Assembly: GCA_038883475.1 (NCBI GenBank)
Contig: JAVZMA010000027.1
Coordinates: 1-11,046, forward strand
DNA length: 11,046 bases
Reading direction: 5' to 3'
DNA from: JAVZLH01 sp038883475
GTDB taxonomy: Archaea; Thermoproteota; Bathyarchaeia; Bathyarchaeales; Bathycorpusculaceae
Part shown: in pieces, positions 1 through 5,303 of the stretch
How the letters are laid out: every line of letters begins with the position of its first letter
Position numbering within the stretch: position 1 is the first letter of the stretch
The notes under the pieces: model-generated
The model's database searches: none
Told to the model about the DNA's origin: nothing
What the model saw: the letters and a program-made list of their open reading frames with translations, nothing else
Translations under genes and position numbers: made by a program

Positions 1-26
1 GACTCTCTATCGTATTCAACTTTCAC
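1..26 (-). CDS. DUF2283-like small protein, N-terminus only (cut by window edge)
   Basis: A GTG codon at 26-24 opens a frame that runs off the left edge and reads MKVEYDRES. DUF2283 proteins typically begin M-K-[IV]-x-Y-D-x-E-[AS], and they are often encoded directly after a DUF4258 gene, as here. The GTG overlaps the TGA stop of the upstream DUF4258 gene in a GTGA, so the two are translationally coupled. In such pairs the DUF2283 member is usually taken as the antitoxin-like partner. Only nine residues are visible, so the family call rests on a short motif plus context. Confidence 0.5.
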
Positions 27-292
27 CTAACTTTCACCCATGTTTTGCCCAGTTTTCTACCAATTATGCTTTGAGCATCTGATGTTATAAATGTTGTTAC
101 AACTTTGATCTCACTGTCTTCTTTAGAGTACGCCACCAAAAGATGCTTCTTATTCAGTTTCTTAAAGACTATTGTTGTTCCAGTGCTTAGATCATAATAG
201 GTTTGGGAAGGTTGCAATATCGTCTCCAAAATCATCGTTTCCGTTATACCCCTTTCAGCAACCCTCGACTTTGCATGTTTTGTAAATTTCAT
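23..292 (-). CDS. DUF4258 family protein (toxin-like)
   Basis: This 89-residue protein starts MKFTKHAKSRVAERGI, which matches the DUF4258 signature: an early F-T-x-H followed by R-x-x-x-R-G-[IV]. The rest gives short strands (LLVAYSKED, IKVVTTFIT) and ends with a basic W-V-K-V-R tail, as expected for the small alpha/beta fold of this family, which resembles RelE/MqsR-like mRNA-acting toxins. It is a normal full length. AAAGG lies about 12 bases before the ATG. Its stop overlaps the start of a DUF2283-like gene, giving a two-gene toxin-antitoxin-like operon. Biochemical activity of DUF4258 proteins is poorly established, so 'toxin-like' is inference from fold and partner. The module lies on the side of a tRNA remnant (471-498) where an integrated element would sit. 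Confidence 0.75.
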   Translation of the reverse strand: MKFTKHAKSRVAERGITETMILETILQPSQTYYDLSTGTTIVFKKLNKKHLLVAYSKEDSEIKVVTTFITSDAQSIIGRKLGKTWVKVR

Positions 293-456
293 GCAACTAC
301 AACCTTTCTATTGGTTTGAAATTCTGCCTGGTTAGTTTATTATTGTTGTGGTTGCATTTGCCTTCCCTTTTAGAGACGGCCCTTTTGTAAATGTAAATTT
401 TGAAATCTCTTTGTCTTCTACAACCGTCAGAACTCATGCACATGCCTGCGAATTTA

Positions 457-484
457 GGACTTGAACCCTTTTGGGTTTAAATCC
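457..484. repeat. Inverted repeat with T4 loop (12-bp arms)
   Basis: Arms GGACTTGAACCC (457-468) and GGGTTTAAATCC (473-484) flank a TTTT loop. Eleven of twelve positions can pair, one as G-U, with a single C-A mismatch. Read on either strand the right-hand arm looks like a tRNA T-arm core (GGGTT[C/T]AA[G/A]TCC). It could act as a transcription terminator, or it could come from two tRNA 3' ends meeting head to head. It merges into the tRNA remnant that follows. Confidence 0.6.
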
Positions 485-498
485 CACCGGGTCCGCCA
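471..498 (+). other. tRNA 3'-end remnant, likely attachment-site scar
   Basis: The plus strand shows a T-stem and loop (TTGGG / TTTAAAT / CCCAC, outermost pair broken), then CGGGTCC as the 3' acceptor strand, G as discriminator and an encoded CCA at 496-498. The expected 5' acceptor strand (GGACCCG or GGGCCCG), D-arm and anticodon arm are not found in the roughly 170 bases upstream. The T-loop carries T where C is normal. This is therefore a 3' fragment and not a working tRNA. CCCACCGGGTCCGCCA resembles archaeal tRNA-Arg ends. Such fragments are left where an integrase recombines an element into a tRNA gene. The polarity predicts the element, and the intact tRNA, to the left of position 470. 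No integrase is in the window. Confidence 0.55.
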
Positions 499-705
499 TT
501 AACAAGCCGATTTCAGCGAAAGCAGCTTGTTTTGGGCTGCTTTATTCACTGGCGTTTGGGACGGTCCTATGGCCGGAGAACAGATAGACTAGTTAAAGAG
601 GCGCGCACGCACACACAAACTGCAAATTAACTAAGACAACCTTCATAGTGACTTTCTGACTCTCACCCGGGTCCGCGTGTTTTCTAAATGGTAAGCATTG
701 ATGTG
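499..705. other. Gene-free stretch after the tRNA remnant
   Basis: No convincing coding frame is seen. It holds a perfect 8-bp stem with a 9-nt loop (AAAGCAGC at 519-526, GCTGCTTT at 536-543) that may be a terminator. A short CA-rich run (GCGCGCACGCACACACA) lies near 601-617. A second copy of the remnant's CCGGGTCCGC core (487-496) sits at 667-676. The remainder shows no recognisable RNA or site. Confidence 0.4.
519..543. terminator. Perfect hairpin, possible terminator
   Basis: AAAGCAGC and GCTGCTTT form an uninterrupted 8-bp stem around TTGTTTTGG. It lies about 20 bases after the tRNA remnant, where a tRNA terminator would be. The following T-run is only three bases, so a bacterial-type terminator is not well supported. 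Confidence 0.3.
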
Positions 706-1722
706 TTATGGCGGTTCTAAGCGAGTTTCGTGATATAGTGTTTGATAAGTTCCATACCCGTCATAATAGAAGCTTAACCCTTTAGGGTCATTCCCTGAAC
801 CTGTTTGTGCGTAAAGCGTAAGCCTAATTCTGTCAGATGAGGAAATATTCGCATAGCTACCTGCAATGGCAATAATTCTTTCAGAATAGCCATAACCAAT
901 AACAACATCTGTCACGCTTCCTATAGCGGCTTTCTCTACAGTACCATCTGCAGATACTATGTGTATTCGCACGGTTAGTCTTGACACTTCACCATCGCTT
1001 ACAGTTGAAGCCCATAAATATAAAAACCATGTCCCACTCTGAACAGAACCTTCCGAAAGCATAGGAGAATAGAAGTAAACTGTCCCTCCACGCACCAACA
1101 CGTACAGAATTTCAGATTGACTCGCGGGTGGTTTGGTGATGTTCATCAGTTTTCCGGCGGGTGTCACCCCCGACAAATCCGTCCTATGGAGGTAATATAT
1201 CGGCATGGACTTTACAATCATGCTAACTGTCGCTGTATATGAAACTACAGAAAAAGTGATAGGCAATAACGCAAAAAACAAAGCTGCAAAAGGCACCGAA
1301 ACGAGCACTGTTATCAAATTTCCAACCCTGCGACAAGTAATTCTCTTAGGCGCACTGCCTTTTTTCGGTTTCATAAGCAGAGGTGTTGCCGAAAGCTTTC
1401 TTTTCCTTTTTAAAATATTCTCGTGGTTGATGTAGTCATTAAGAAGCATGGCGCCACAAATTAGAGCTAAAAACCCGCCATAAGCACAAACATACCTTGC
1501 ATACTCTCCCAAAAGATAATAAAGTCCCGCACGCTCAACCCATTGAAACAAAGCCATGTTGTCAGCCAACAACCCAACAATCAAAGAAACTAATCCCAAA
1601 ATAAACCGTATTTTCATGGCTCTTTCGTGAAATTTTTGGATTGAGCTTGTCTGTGTATTGAGTATTCCTTCGACTGCTCTGGCTTCTCTGTGAGTCTTTT
1701 GTCTATCGACTGTCTGTGACAT
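706..1722 (-). CDS. Membrane protein with three N-terminal helices and beta-rich ectodomain
   Basis: I do not recognise a named family. The 338 residues split into a polar, basic N-terminus (1-36), hydrophobic helices at about 37-57 and 76-96, a very basic loop (100-135; KRKRK), a third long helix (about 136-170), then an ectodomain to the end. The ectodomain is strand-rich, with the pattern GTWFLYLWAST...LTVRIHIVSADGTV, typical of beta-sandwich domains of archaeal cell-surface proteins. The membrane-to-ectodomain junction reads VSYTATV, nearly the same as in the gene just upstream (VSYTANV), suggesting the two ectodomains are displayed the same way. It lies 34 bp after that gene on the same strand and probably shares its promoter near 2391-2402. 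A surface or structural role is inferred. Confidence 0.65.
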   Translation of the reverse strand: MSQTVDRQKTHREARAVEGILNTQTSSIQKFHERAMKIRFILGLVSLIVGLLADNMALFQWVERAGLYYLLGEYARYVCAYGGFLALICGAMLLNDYINHENILKRKRKLSATPLLMKPKKGSAPKRITCRRVGNLITVLVSVPFAALFFALLPITFSVVSYTATVSMIVKSMPIYYLHRTDLSGVTPAGKLMNITKPPASQSEILYVLVRGGTVYFYSPMLSEGSVQSGTWFLYLWASTVSDGEVSRLTVRIHIVSADGTVEKAAIGSVTDVVIGYGYSERIIAIAGSYANISSSDRIRLTLYAQTGSGNDPKGLSFYYDGYGTYQTLYHETRLEPP

Positions 1723-1756
1723 TTTTAAACACAGCCTTTTCGGATTGACCGGATTC

Positions 1757-2275
1757 TTAGAAAGAGTTTTGGGGCAATGGCGTATACTTGAATGTTACAG
1801 TAACCTGAGCTGTTTCATCTGTCTGGTCATAAGAGTATAGCGCACATATCAAATACCATCTTGTAACCGATAGACTTTGATGGATGTATCCGGCGTCTCC
1901 TGACGTTAATCCATCAATATAGTCTTTAGTTGTAGATCCTGTGGCATTTTGATATAGTGTCTCGTTGGCCCACGCACTACCAGTCCAATATTTAACAGTA
2001 ATTTGAAATTTTGAGAATTTGCTACTGTTAACTTCAGAAGTGAGCTCAATTCTCACCGCACAAACTTGGTTACTATCTGTAACGACCTTGAAAGCATAAG
2101 TGCCCGTATCAGACTCGTTTAAAGTTGGCTGTTCGAAACCTCCAGGTAAATATCTCACTCTATCAACATCATTCACGTAAACAGTCCACGAATCTGATGT
2201 AGCTCCAATTGTGAATTGCTGAGTTGGTATAATATAGACGTTTGCAGTGTAAGATACTAAAGCCAAAGCTATCAT
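1757..2275 (-). CDS. Secreted or membrane-anchored beta-rich surface protein
   Basis: The conventional ATG at 2275 gives 172 residues starting with a hydrophobic stretch (MIALALVSYTANVYI), followed by a beta-rich domain with four N-glycosylation sequons (N53-E-S, N83-S-S, N105-E-T, N110-A-T). The frame stays open upstream to a TAA near 2402. Its codons there (LYAILGAKGVLCLASWI) extend the hydrophobic segment into a full helix, so the real start is probably upstream at a non-ATG codon. GGGAGGA near 2352-2358 is a good ribosome site, but no ATG/GTG/TTG follows at proper distance in this frame. An ATT or ACG start, or a sequence error, would explain this. The VSYTA-N-V junction matches the downstream gene. 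No family is recognised; external display is inferred from the anchor and sequons. Confidence 0.6.
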   Translation of the reverse strand: MIALALVSYTANVYIIPTQQFTIGATSDSWTVYVNDVDRVRYLPGGFEQPTLNESDTGTYAFKVVTDSNQVCAVRIELTSEVNSSKFSKFQITVKYWTGSAWANETLYQNATGSTTKDYIDGLTSGDAGYIHQSLSVTRWYLICALYSYDQTDETAQVTVTFKYTPLPQNSF

Positions 2276-2390
2276 AATCCATGAGGCAAGGCATAAAACT
2301 CCCTTTGCCCCAAGTATTGCGTAGAGTCTTCTAATAAATCGCGTTTCGAATTCCTCCCAATTAAGGGCCAGATTCAGATTTTGGATCAGA

Positions 2391-2402
2391 ATATTTATAA
2401 TT
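2391..2402 (-). promoter_or_regulatory. Archaeal TATA box for the surface-protein operon
   Basis: On the minus strand this reads AATTATAAATAT, followed after about 35 bases by the GGGAGGA ribosome site and the surface-protein frame. Spacing predicts transcription starting near 2370. Confidence 0.45.
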
Positions 2403-2403
2403 T

Positions 2404-2420
2404 ATGAATTTATAATTCAT
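2404..2420. promoter_or_regulatory. Palindrome beside the TATA box, possible operator
   Basis: ATGAATT-TAT-AATTCAT is a perfect 7-bp inverted repeat with a 3-base centre, immediately upstream of the TATA box of the minus-strand surface-protein operon. The position suits a repressor or activator site. The sequence is AT-rich, so chance is possible. Confidence 0.3.
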
Positions 2421-2457
2421 TAATGCGCTTCGTCTTATCAATGACTTATTATTGAAC

Positions 2458-2496
2458 TTCACATTAGTTTTTGTGAATCAATAATTACACAAAAAA
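2458..2496 (-). terminator. Possible terminator after glutamate dehydrogenase
   Basis: About 55 bases past the gdh stop the minus strand has a T6 run (2496-2491), the usual kind of archaeal stop signal. It is followed by a perfect 6-bp hairpin (TTCACA at 2458-2463, TGTGAA at 2472-2477). This separates gdh from the surface-protein operon. Confidence 0.3.
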
Positions 2497-2550
2497 CCAT
2501 CGAACGATACCTTATTCTGTTTTCTGCTTCTTATTTGTTATGGGATGGGT

Positions 2551-3846
2551 TTAGGGGAATATTCCTCTTTGAGAAGCCACTTCAAGGAGATTTGAGACTG
2601 CGAAGATGAAGGCTGCGCTTCTTAAATCGGTGTTGTAGTTTCTGGCGGTTTCTGCAACATTTCCGTATGCGGTAACCATTTTCTTTTGAAGTTTTTCTTT
2701 GACATAGCTTATTTCCCAGTTTTCGCCAGCTTTGTTTTGGAGCCATTCAAAGTAGCTTACTGTAACTCCGCCCGCGTTTGCAAGCAGGTCAGGAAGCACG
2801 TAAACGCCCTTTTTTATTAGGATTTCGTGGGCTAGATTTGTGGTAGGTCCATTTGCAAGCTCAAGCACGACTGTGGCTTTTACTTGTTTGGCGATTGTGC
2901 CGACAATTTGTGTTTCTTTTGCGGCTGGAACTAGAATGTCACAGTTGCTTGTCAATAGCTGTTCAGTTGTTAGGTGCGGAAGCCCATTGTACCCCACAAC
3001 GGATTGCTTGGGACTTTTGTTTTCCTTATAGGCTAAAACATCATCTGGGTCTAATCCATCTTGGCAATAAATTCCACCTTTTGAATCCGCCACTCCCACA
3101 ATTTTGCATTCATAATCCTCATGTAGTATTTTTGCGATGTAATACCCGACATTTCCATATCCTTGAACGACAACAGTGGCATCCTTCAAAGAACTTAGCC
3201 CTTCAACATCCCCTTGTTTAACAGCCTCTTCCAAGACGTATGCGCCGCCTAACGCCGTTGCCTCTTTTCTACCCTTTGAGCCGCCTAAACTAACAGGTTT
3301 TCCAGTCACAACAGCCGAAGCGTATGGGGTGTTTGGTTTCAGCATTTTGTAAGTGTCATAGATGATGCCCATCTCCCTCTCGCTGGTGCCAAGGTCAGGC
3401 GCGGGGACACATGAGTCTGGACCTAGTATGGGCAGAATCTCATAAGTATATCTTCGGGTTAACCTGTCAAGTTCAGTCCGCGACATTTTCTTTGGGTCGC
3501 AACAAACTCCTCCTTTTGACCCTCCAAAGGGAAGATCCACAACACGGGTTTTTAAGGTCATGTCAAAGGCGAGGGCGGTGATTAAGTCCAAGTTTACTTC
3601 TGGAGAATATCTTATGCCTCCCTTGGTGGGCTCGTACAGTCTGCTGTGCTGCACCATGTAACCGGTGAATATTCCTATAGATCCGTCATCCATCTGCACC
3701 GGAAACCTAACAATTAGTTGTCTAAAAGGTTGCTCTAGTAAGCTGACAACTCCTTTTTCAGCAGGCTTAATCTCTGCATCTACAAATCGCACAGCTTTTT
3801 CAAATTCGAGTTTTGTTCTTTTTAGGAAGTTCAACTCTTCTTCCAT
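2551..3846 (-). CDS. gdhA: Glutamate dehydrogenase (Glu/Leu/Phe/Val dehydrogenase family)
   Basis: The enzyme interconverts glutamate with 2-oxoglutarate and ammonia using NAD(P), in the cytosol as a hexamer. From the ATG at 3846 it has 431 residues, a normal family length. Visible motifs: GGIRY (76-80), the catalytic-lysine motif PFGGSKGG (106-113, K111), PAPDLGT with the catalytic Asp (D151), the Rossmann loop GYGNVG (229-234), ANGPTT near 331 and NAGGVTVSYFEW (357-368). Cofactor choice cannot be settled. A TTG at 3867 would add seven residues (MWRVTAL), but MEEELNFLKR is the better start. GGAG lies 13 bases before it. It follows a zinc-ribbon gene by 26 bp on the same strand and is divergent from two Lrp/AsnC genes, which suggests control by amino-acid signals. 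The most basic local link is ammonia or glutamate metabolism. Confidence 0.95.
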   Translation of the reverse strand: MEEELNFLKRTKLEFEKAVRFVDAEIKPAEKGVVSLLEQPFRQLIVRFPVQMDDGSIGIFTGYMVQHSRLYEPTKGGIRYSPEVNLDLITALAFDMTLKTRVVDLPFGGSKGGVCCDPKKMSRTELDRLTRRYTYEILPILGPDSCVPAPDLGTSEREMGIIYDTYKMLKPNTPYASAVVTGKPVSLGGSKGRKEATALGGAYVLEEAVKQGDVEGLSSLKDATVVVQGYGNVGYYIAKILHEDYECKIVGVADSKGGIYCQDGLDPDDVLAYKENKSPKQSVVGYNGLPHLTTEQLLTSNCDILVPAAKETQIVGTIAKQVKATVVLELANGPTTNLAHEILIKKGVYVLPDLLANAGGVTVSYFEWLQNKAGENWEISYVKEKLQKKMVTAYGNVAETARNYNTDLRSAAFIFAVSNLLEVASQRGIFP

Positions 3847-3872
3847 GAGAGCAGTCACTCTCCACAAACTTT

Positions 3873-4156
3873 TTACTTTATGTTTTTTAGGCTTAATATG
3901 TTCTTTTCAGTAAATCGTGTTTCGTACACTTCTTTTGAGCCGCATCTGGGGCATTCTAGTGGTCTGGAGTTGCATATTTGACAGTTTTCCGATTCTAAAC
4001 CAATGCGCAAACATAAATCTTCAACCCCCCCTTTTGGCTTATGACCAACCCGACCAACTCGATCCATGTTTTCCCGCAGCGGGCACAGACAACCCTTCTT
4101 TTGCTTAATTTTCCGATTATTTCTCTACTTTTAGTATCATTAAGAGTTTCAACCAT
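3873..4156 (-). pseudogene. Small zinc-ribbon protein gene, apparently frameshifted at a G7 run
   Basis: From the ATG at 4156 the frame reads 44 residues with CARC and then runs to an early TAG. From within the same stretch another frame carries the rest, with CQIC and CPRC, to the TAA at 3873. The frames meet at seven Gs on the minus strand (4025-4031). One extra G would join them into a 94-residue protein with Cys pairs at 24/27, 59/62 and 69/72, a multi-zinc-ribbon layout. Read alone, the downstream frame could start at an ATG at 4067 (64 residues), but its first residues (MDRVGRVGH) look like out-of-frame coding. The break may be a real mutation, a homopolymer error or slippage. No specific family is recognised. 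It precedes gdh by 26 bp and likely shares its promoter. Confidence 0.55.
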
Positions 4157-4195
4157 CTCCAAGTTGTATCACATGTTGTGAATTCTTTTGGTAAC

Positions 4196-4203
4196 ATTTA
4201 TAG
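4196..4203 (-). promoter_or_regulatory. TATA box for the zinc-ribbon/gdh operon
   Basis: CTATAAAT on the minus strand lies about 43 bases before the ATG at 4156. It would start transcription near 4175 and serve both the zinc-ribbon gene and gdh. Confidence 0.45.
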
Positions 4204-4261
4204 ATTTTGTTTGCTTTTGGGGCTTTTTCATCGACAATTTAAGATATTTGAATAATACAGG

Positions 4262-4285
4262 CTTACAATGTTCGAAATCTATAAG
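4262..4285. promoter_or_regulatory. Imperfect dyad, candidate Lrp-type operator
   Basis: CTTA...TTCGAA...TAAG is a 24-bp imperfect inverted repeat centred on TTCGAA, with 8 of 12 positions symmetric. It lies about 14 bp upstream of the TATA box of the first Lrp gene and between the divergent promoters. Lrp/AsnC proteins often bind such AT-rich dyads near their own genes, so autoregulation is possible. Confidence 0.25.
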
Positions 4286-4298
4286 AAAAACAGTATAG

Positions 4299-4306
4299 TT
4301 TAAAAG
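4299..4306 (+). promoter_or_regulatory. TATA box for the Lrp gene pair
   Basis: TTTAAAAG is centred about 38 bases before the ATG at 4340, predicting a transcript with a leader of roughly 12 bases. Confidence 0.5.
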
Positions 4307-4339
4307 CTTCAAGTACGTCTTTTTTAATGAGAAGCTGTC

Positions 4340-4819
4340 ATGGTCTCCAACGCAAAAATCGACAAAATTGACGTAAGCATAATTAGAGCTCTTCAAAGGG
4401 ATGCGCGCGCTAATTTTGCAGACATAGCAAAAGAATGCGGCGTTTCGGTTGACACAATAAGTAAACGATTTAGGAAAATGAAGCGAGCAGGCATAATCAA
4501 GGGTACGACGATACTCTTGAACCCGAAAAGCTTCGGCTACGATTGTGTTGCAAGTTTAGGTATTGATGTAGGCTATCCGCATGTGATGGAAGTTATTGAA
4601 ATGATTCAAAAAATTCCCGAGATAGTGTTCTGCGCAACATGCATGGGTAGACACGACATATTCTGTATAGCAATTGCTGAAAATGTTGGGCGCCTAAGCC
4701 AAGTGAAGGATTTGATAAAAGGGCATCCCCTAGTTAGGGAGGTCACAACAAGCATATGGGTTGATGAAATACTGCTCTGTCCAGAAAACTTCGAATTTGA
4801 ACACTTCGCTAAAGGGTGA
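4340..4819 (+). CDS. Lrp/AsnC family transcriptional regulator (first of a pair)
   Basis: This 159-residue protein has the standard layout: an N-terminal helix-turn-helix (KIDKIDVSIIRALQRDAR... GVSVDTISKRFRKM, about 6-56) and a C-terminal ligand-binding RAM domain (about 68-145). Such proteins sense amino acids and work as dimers or octamers. The RAM domain carries unusual cysteines (C98-A-T-C101 and C109), which could respond to metal or redox state; this is inference. The C-terminus reads WVDEILLCPENF, a W-x(6)-L-C-P-x-x-F ending it shares with the next gene. It is divergent from the zinc-ribbon/gdh operon, so gdh is the nearest candidate target. Its stop overlaps the earliest start of the second regulator, making an operon. 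Confidence 0.9.
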   Translation: MVSNAKIDKIDVSIIRALQRDARANFADIAKECGVSVDTISKRFRKMKRAGIIKGTTILLNPKSFGYDCVASLGIDVGYPHVMEVIEMIQKIPEIVFCATCMGRHDIFCIAIAENVGRLSQVKDLIKGHPLVREVTTSIWVDEILLCPENFEFEHFAKG

Positions 4820-4824
4820 TGAAG

Positions 4825-5298
4825 ATGGATGAAATCGATTTACACATAATTAAGCGAATGACTGAAGATGCACGTATATCTTTTAGAAAAATAGCTAAGG
4901 AACTTGGGGTTTCACCAGATACTATAATAAACAGATATAAAACTTTGCAAGAAAAAGGCGTGATTCGAGGATCCACGGTGGTGCTGAACCCGAAGAAAAT
5001 TGGCTACAACGGAATAGCCGTGTTCATGATAGATGCTTCTCCAACGCATATTCTCGCAACCGAAAACAGCCCTCCAGAATCTTCACTAATCCTGAAAAAG
5101 CTGATTCAAATGCGAAATATAATTTTGGCTACGAAAACCGTGGGAGACCATGATTTGCTGGCTATTGGAGTGGCGAGGGATTTTGAACACTTGATTGAAA
5201 TTGGAACAGAAATAGCAAAGATACCTGGAGTAAAGGATTTGAGGGTGTCTTTTTGGGCTGAAAAGACTGAACTGTGCCCAAAATACTTTGTAATTTAA
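4825..5298 (+). CDS. Lrp/AsnC family transcriptional regulator (second of a pair)
   Basis: The layout matches its neighbour: helix-turn-helix (MDEIDLHIIKRMTEDAR... GVSPDTIINRYKTL) then a RAM domain with G-D-H-D-L in the usual G-x-x-D position. I chose the ATG at 4825 because GGTGAT at 4815-4820 is a strong ribosome site 4 bases before it and the protein then begins like typical Lrp proteins; GTG 4816 and ATG 4819 are alternatives adding two or three residues. About 157 residues. An insertion around ATENSPPESS in the RAM domain is absent from the first protein. It ends WAEKTELCPKYF, sharing the LCPxxF tail. The two look like an old duplication that may form hetero-oligomers. Its 3' end is 5 bp from the convergent Fe-S gene. 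Confidence 0.9.
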   Translation: MDEIDLHIIKRMTEDARISFRKIAKELGVSPDTIINRYKTLQEKGVIRGSTVVLNPKKIGYNGIAVFMIDASPTHILATENSPPESSLILKKLIQMRNIILATKTVGDHDLLAIGVARDFEHLIEIGTEIAKIPGVKDLRVSFWAEKTELCPKYFVI

Positions 5299-5303
5299 GC
5301 GGT

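Noticed and set aside
457..484. A minus-strand tRNA ending at the GGGTTCAAGTCC arm.
   Set aside because: The sequence after it on the minus strand (CCTAAATTCG) does not complete a T-stem or give an acceptor end with CCA.
499..620. A permuted tRNA, with the 3' half at 471-498 followed by a 5' half around GGACGGTCC / ATAGACTAG.
   Set aside because: The candidate 5' strand pairs with only four of seven acceptor positions, and no anticodon arm can be formed between the halves.
1205..1435. A 76-residue plus-strand frame with a hydrophobic end.
   Set aside because: It lies opposite the helix-coding part of the membrane protein, which by itself produces hydrophobic antisense frames.
2853..3221. 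Plus-strand reading frames inside glutamate dehydrogenase.
   Set aside because: They mirror a strongly conserved gene and their translations resemble no protein pattern.
4169..4396. A 75-residue minus-strand frame between the divergent operons.
   Set aside because: It covers both promoters and the start of the first Lrp gene, and has the Lys/Phe/Tyr-rich look of translated AT-rich intergenic DNA.
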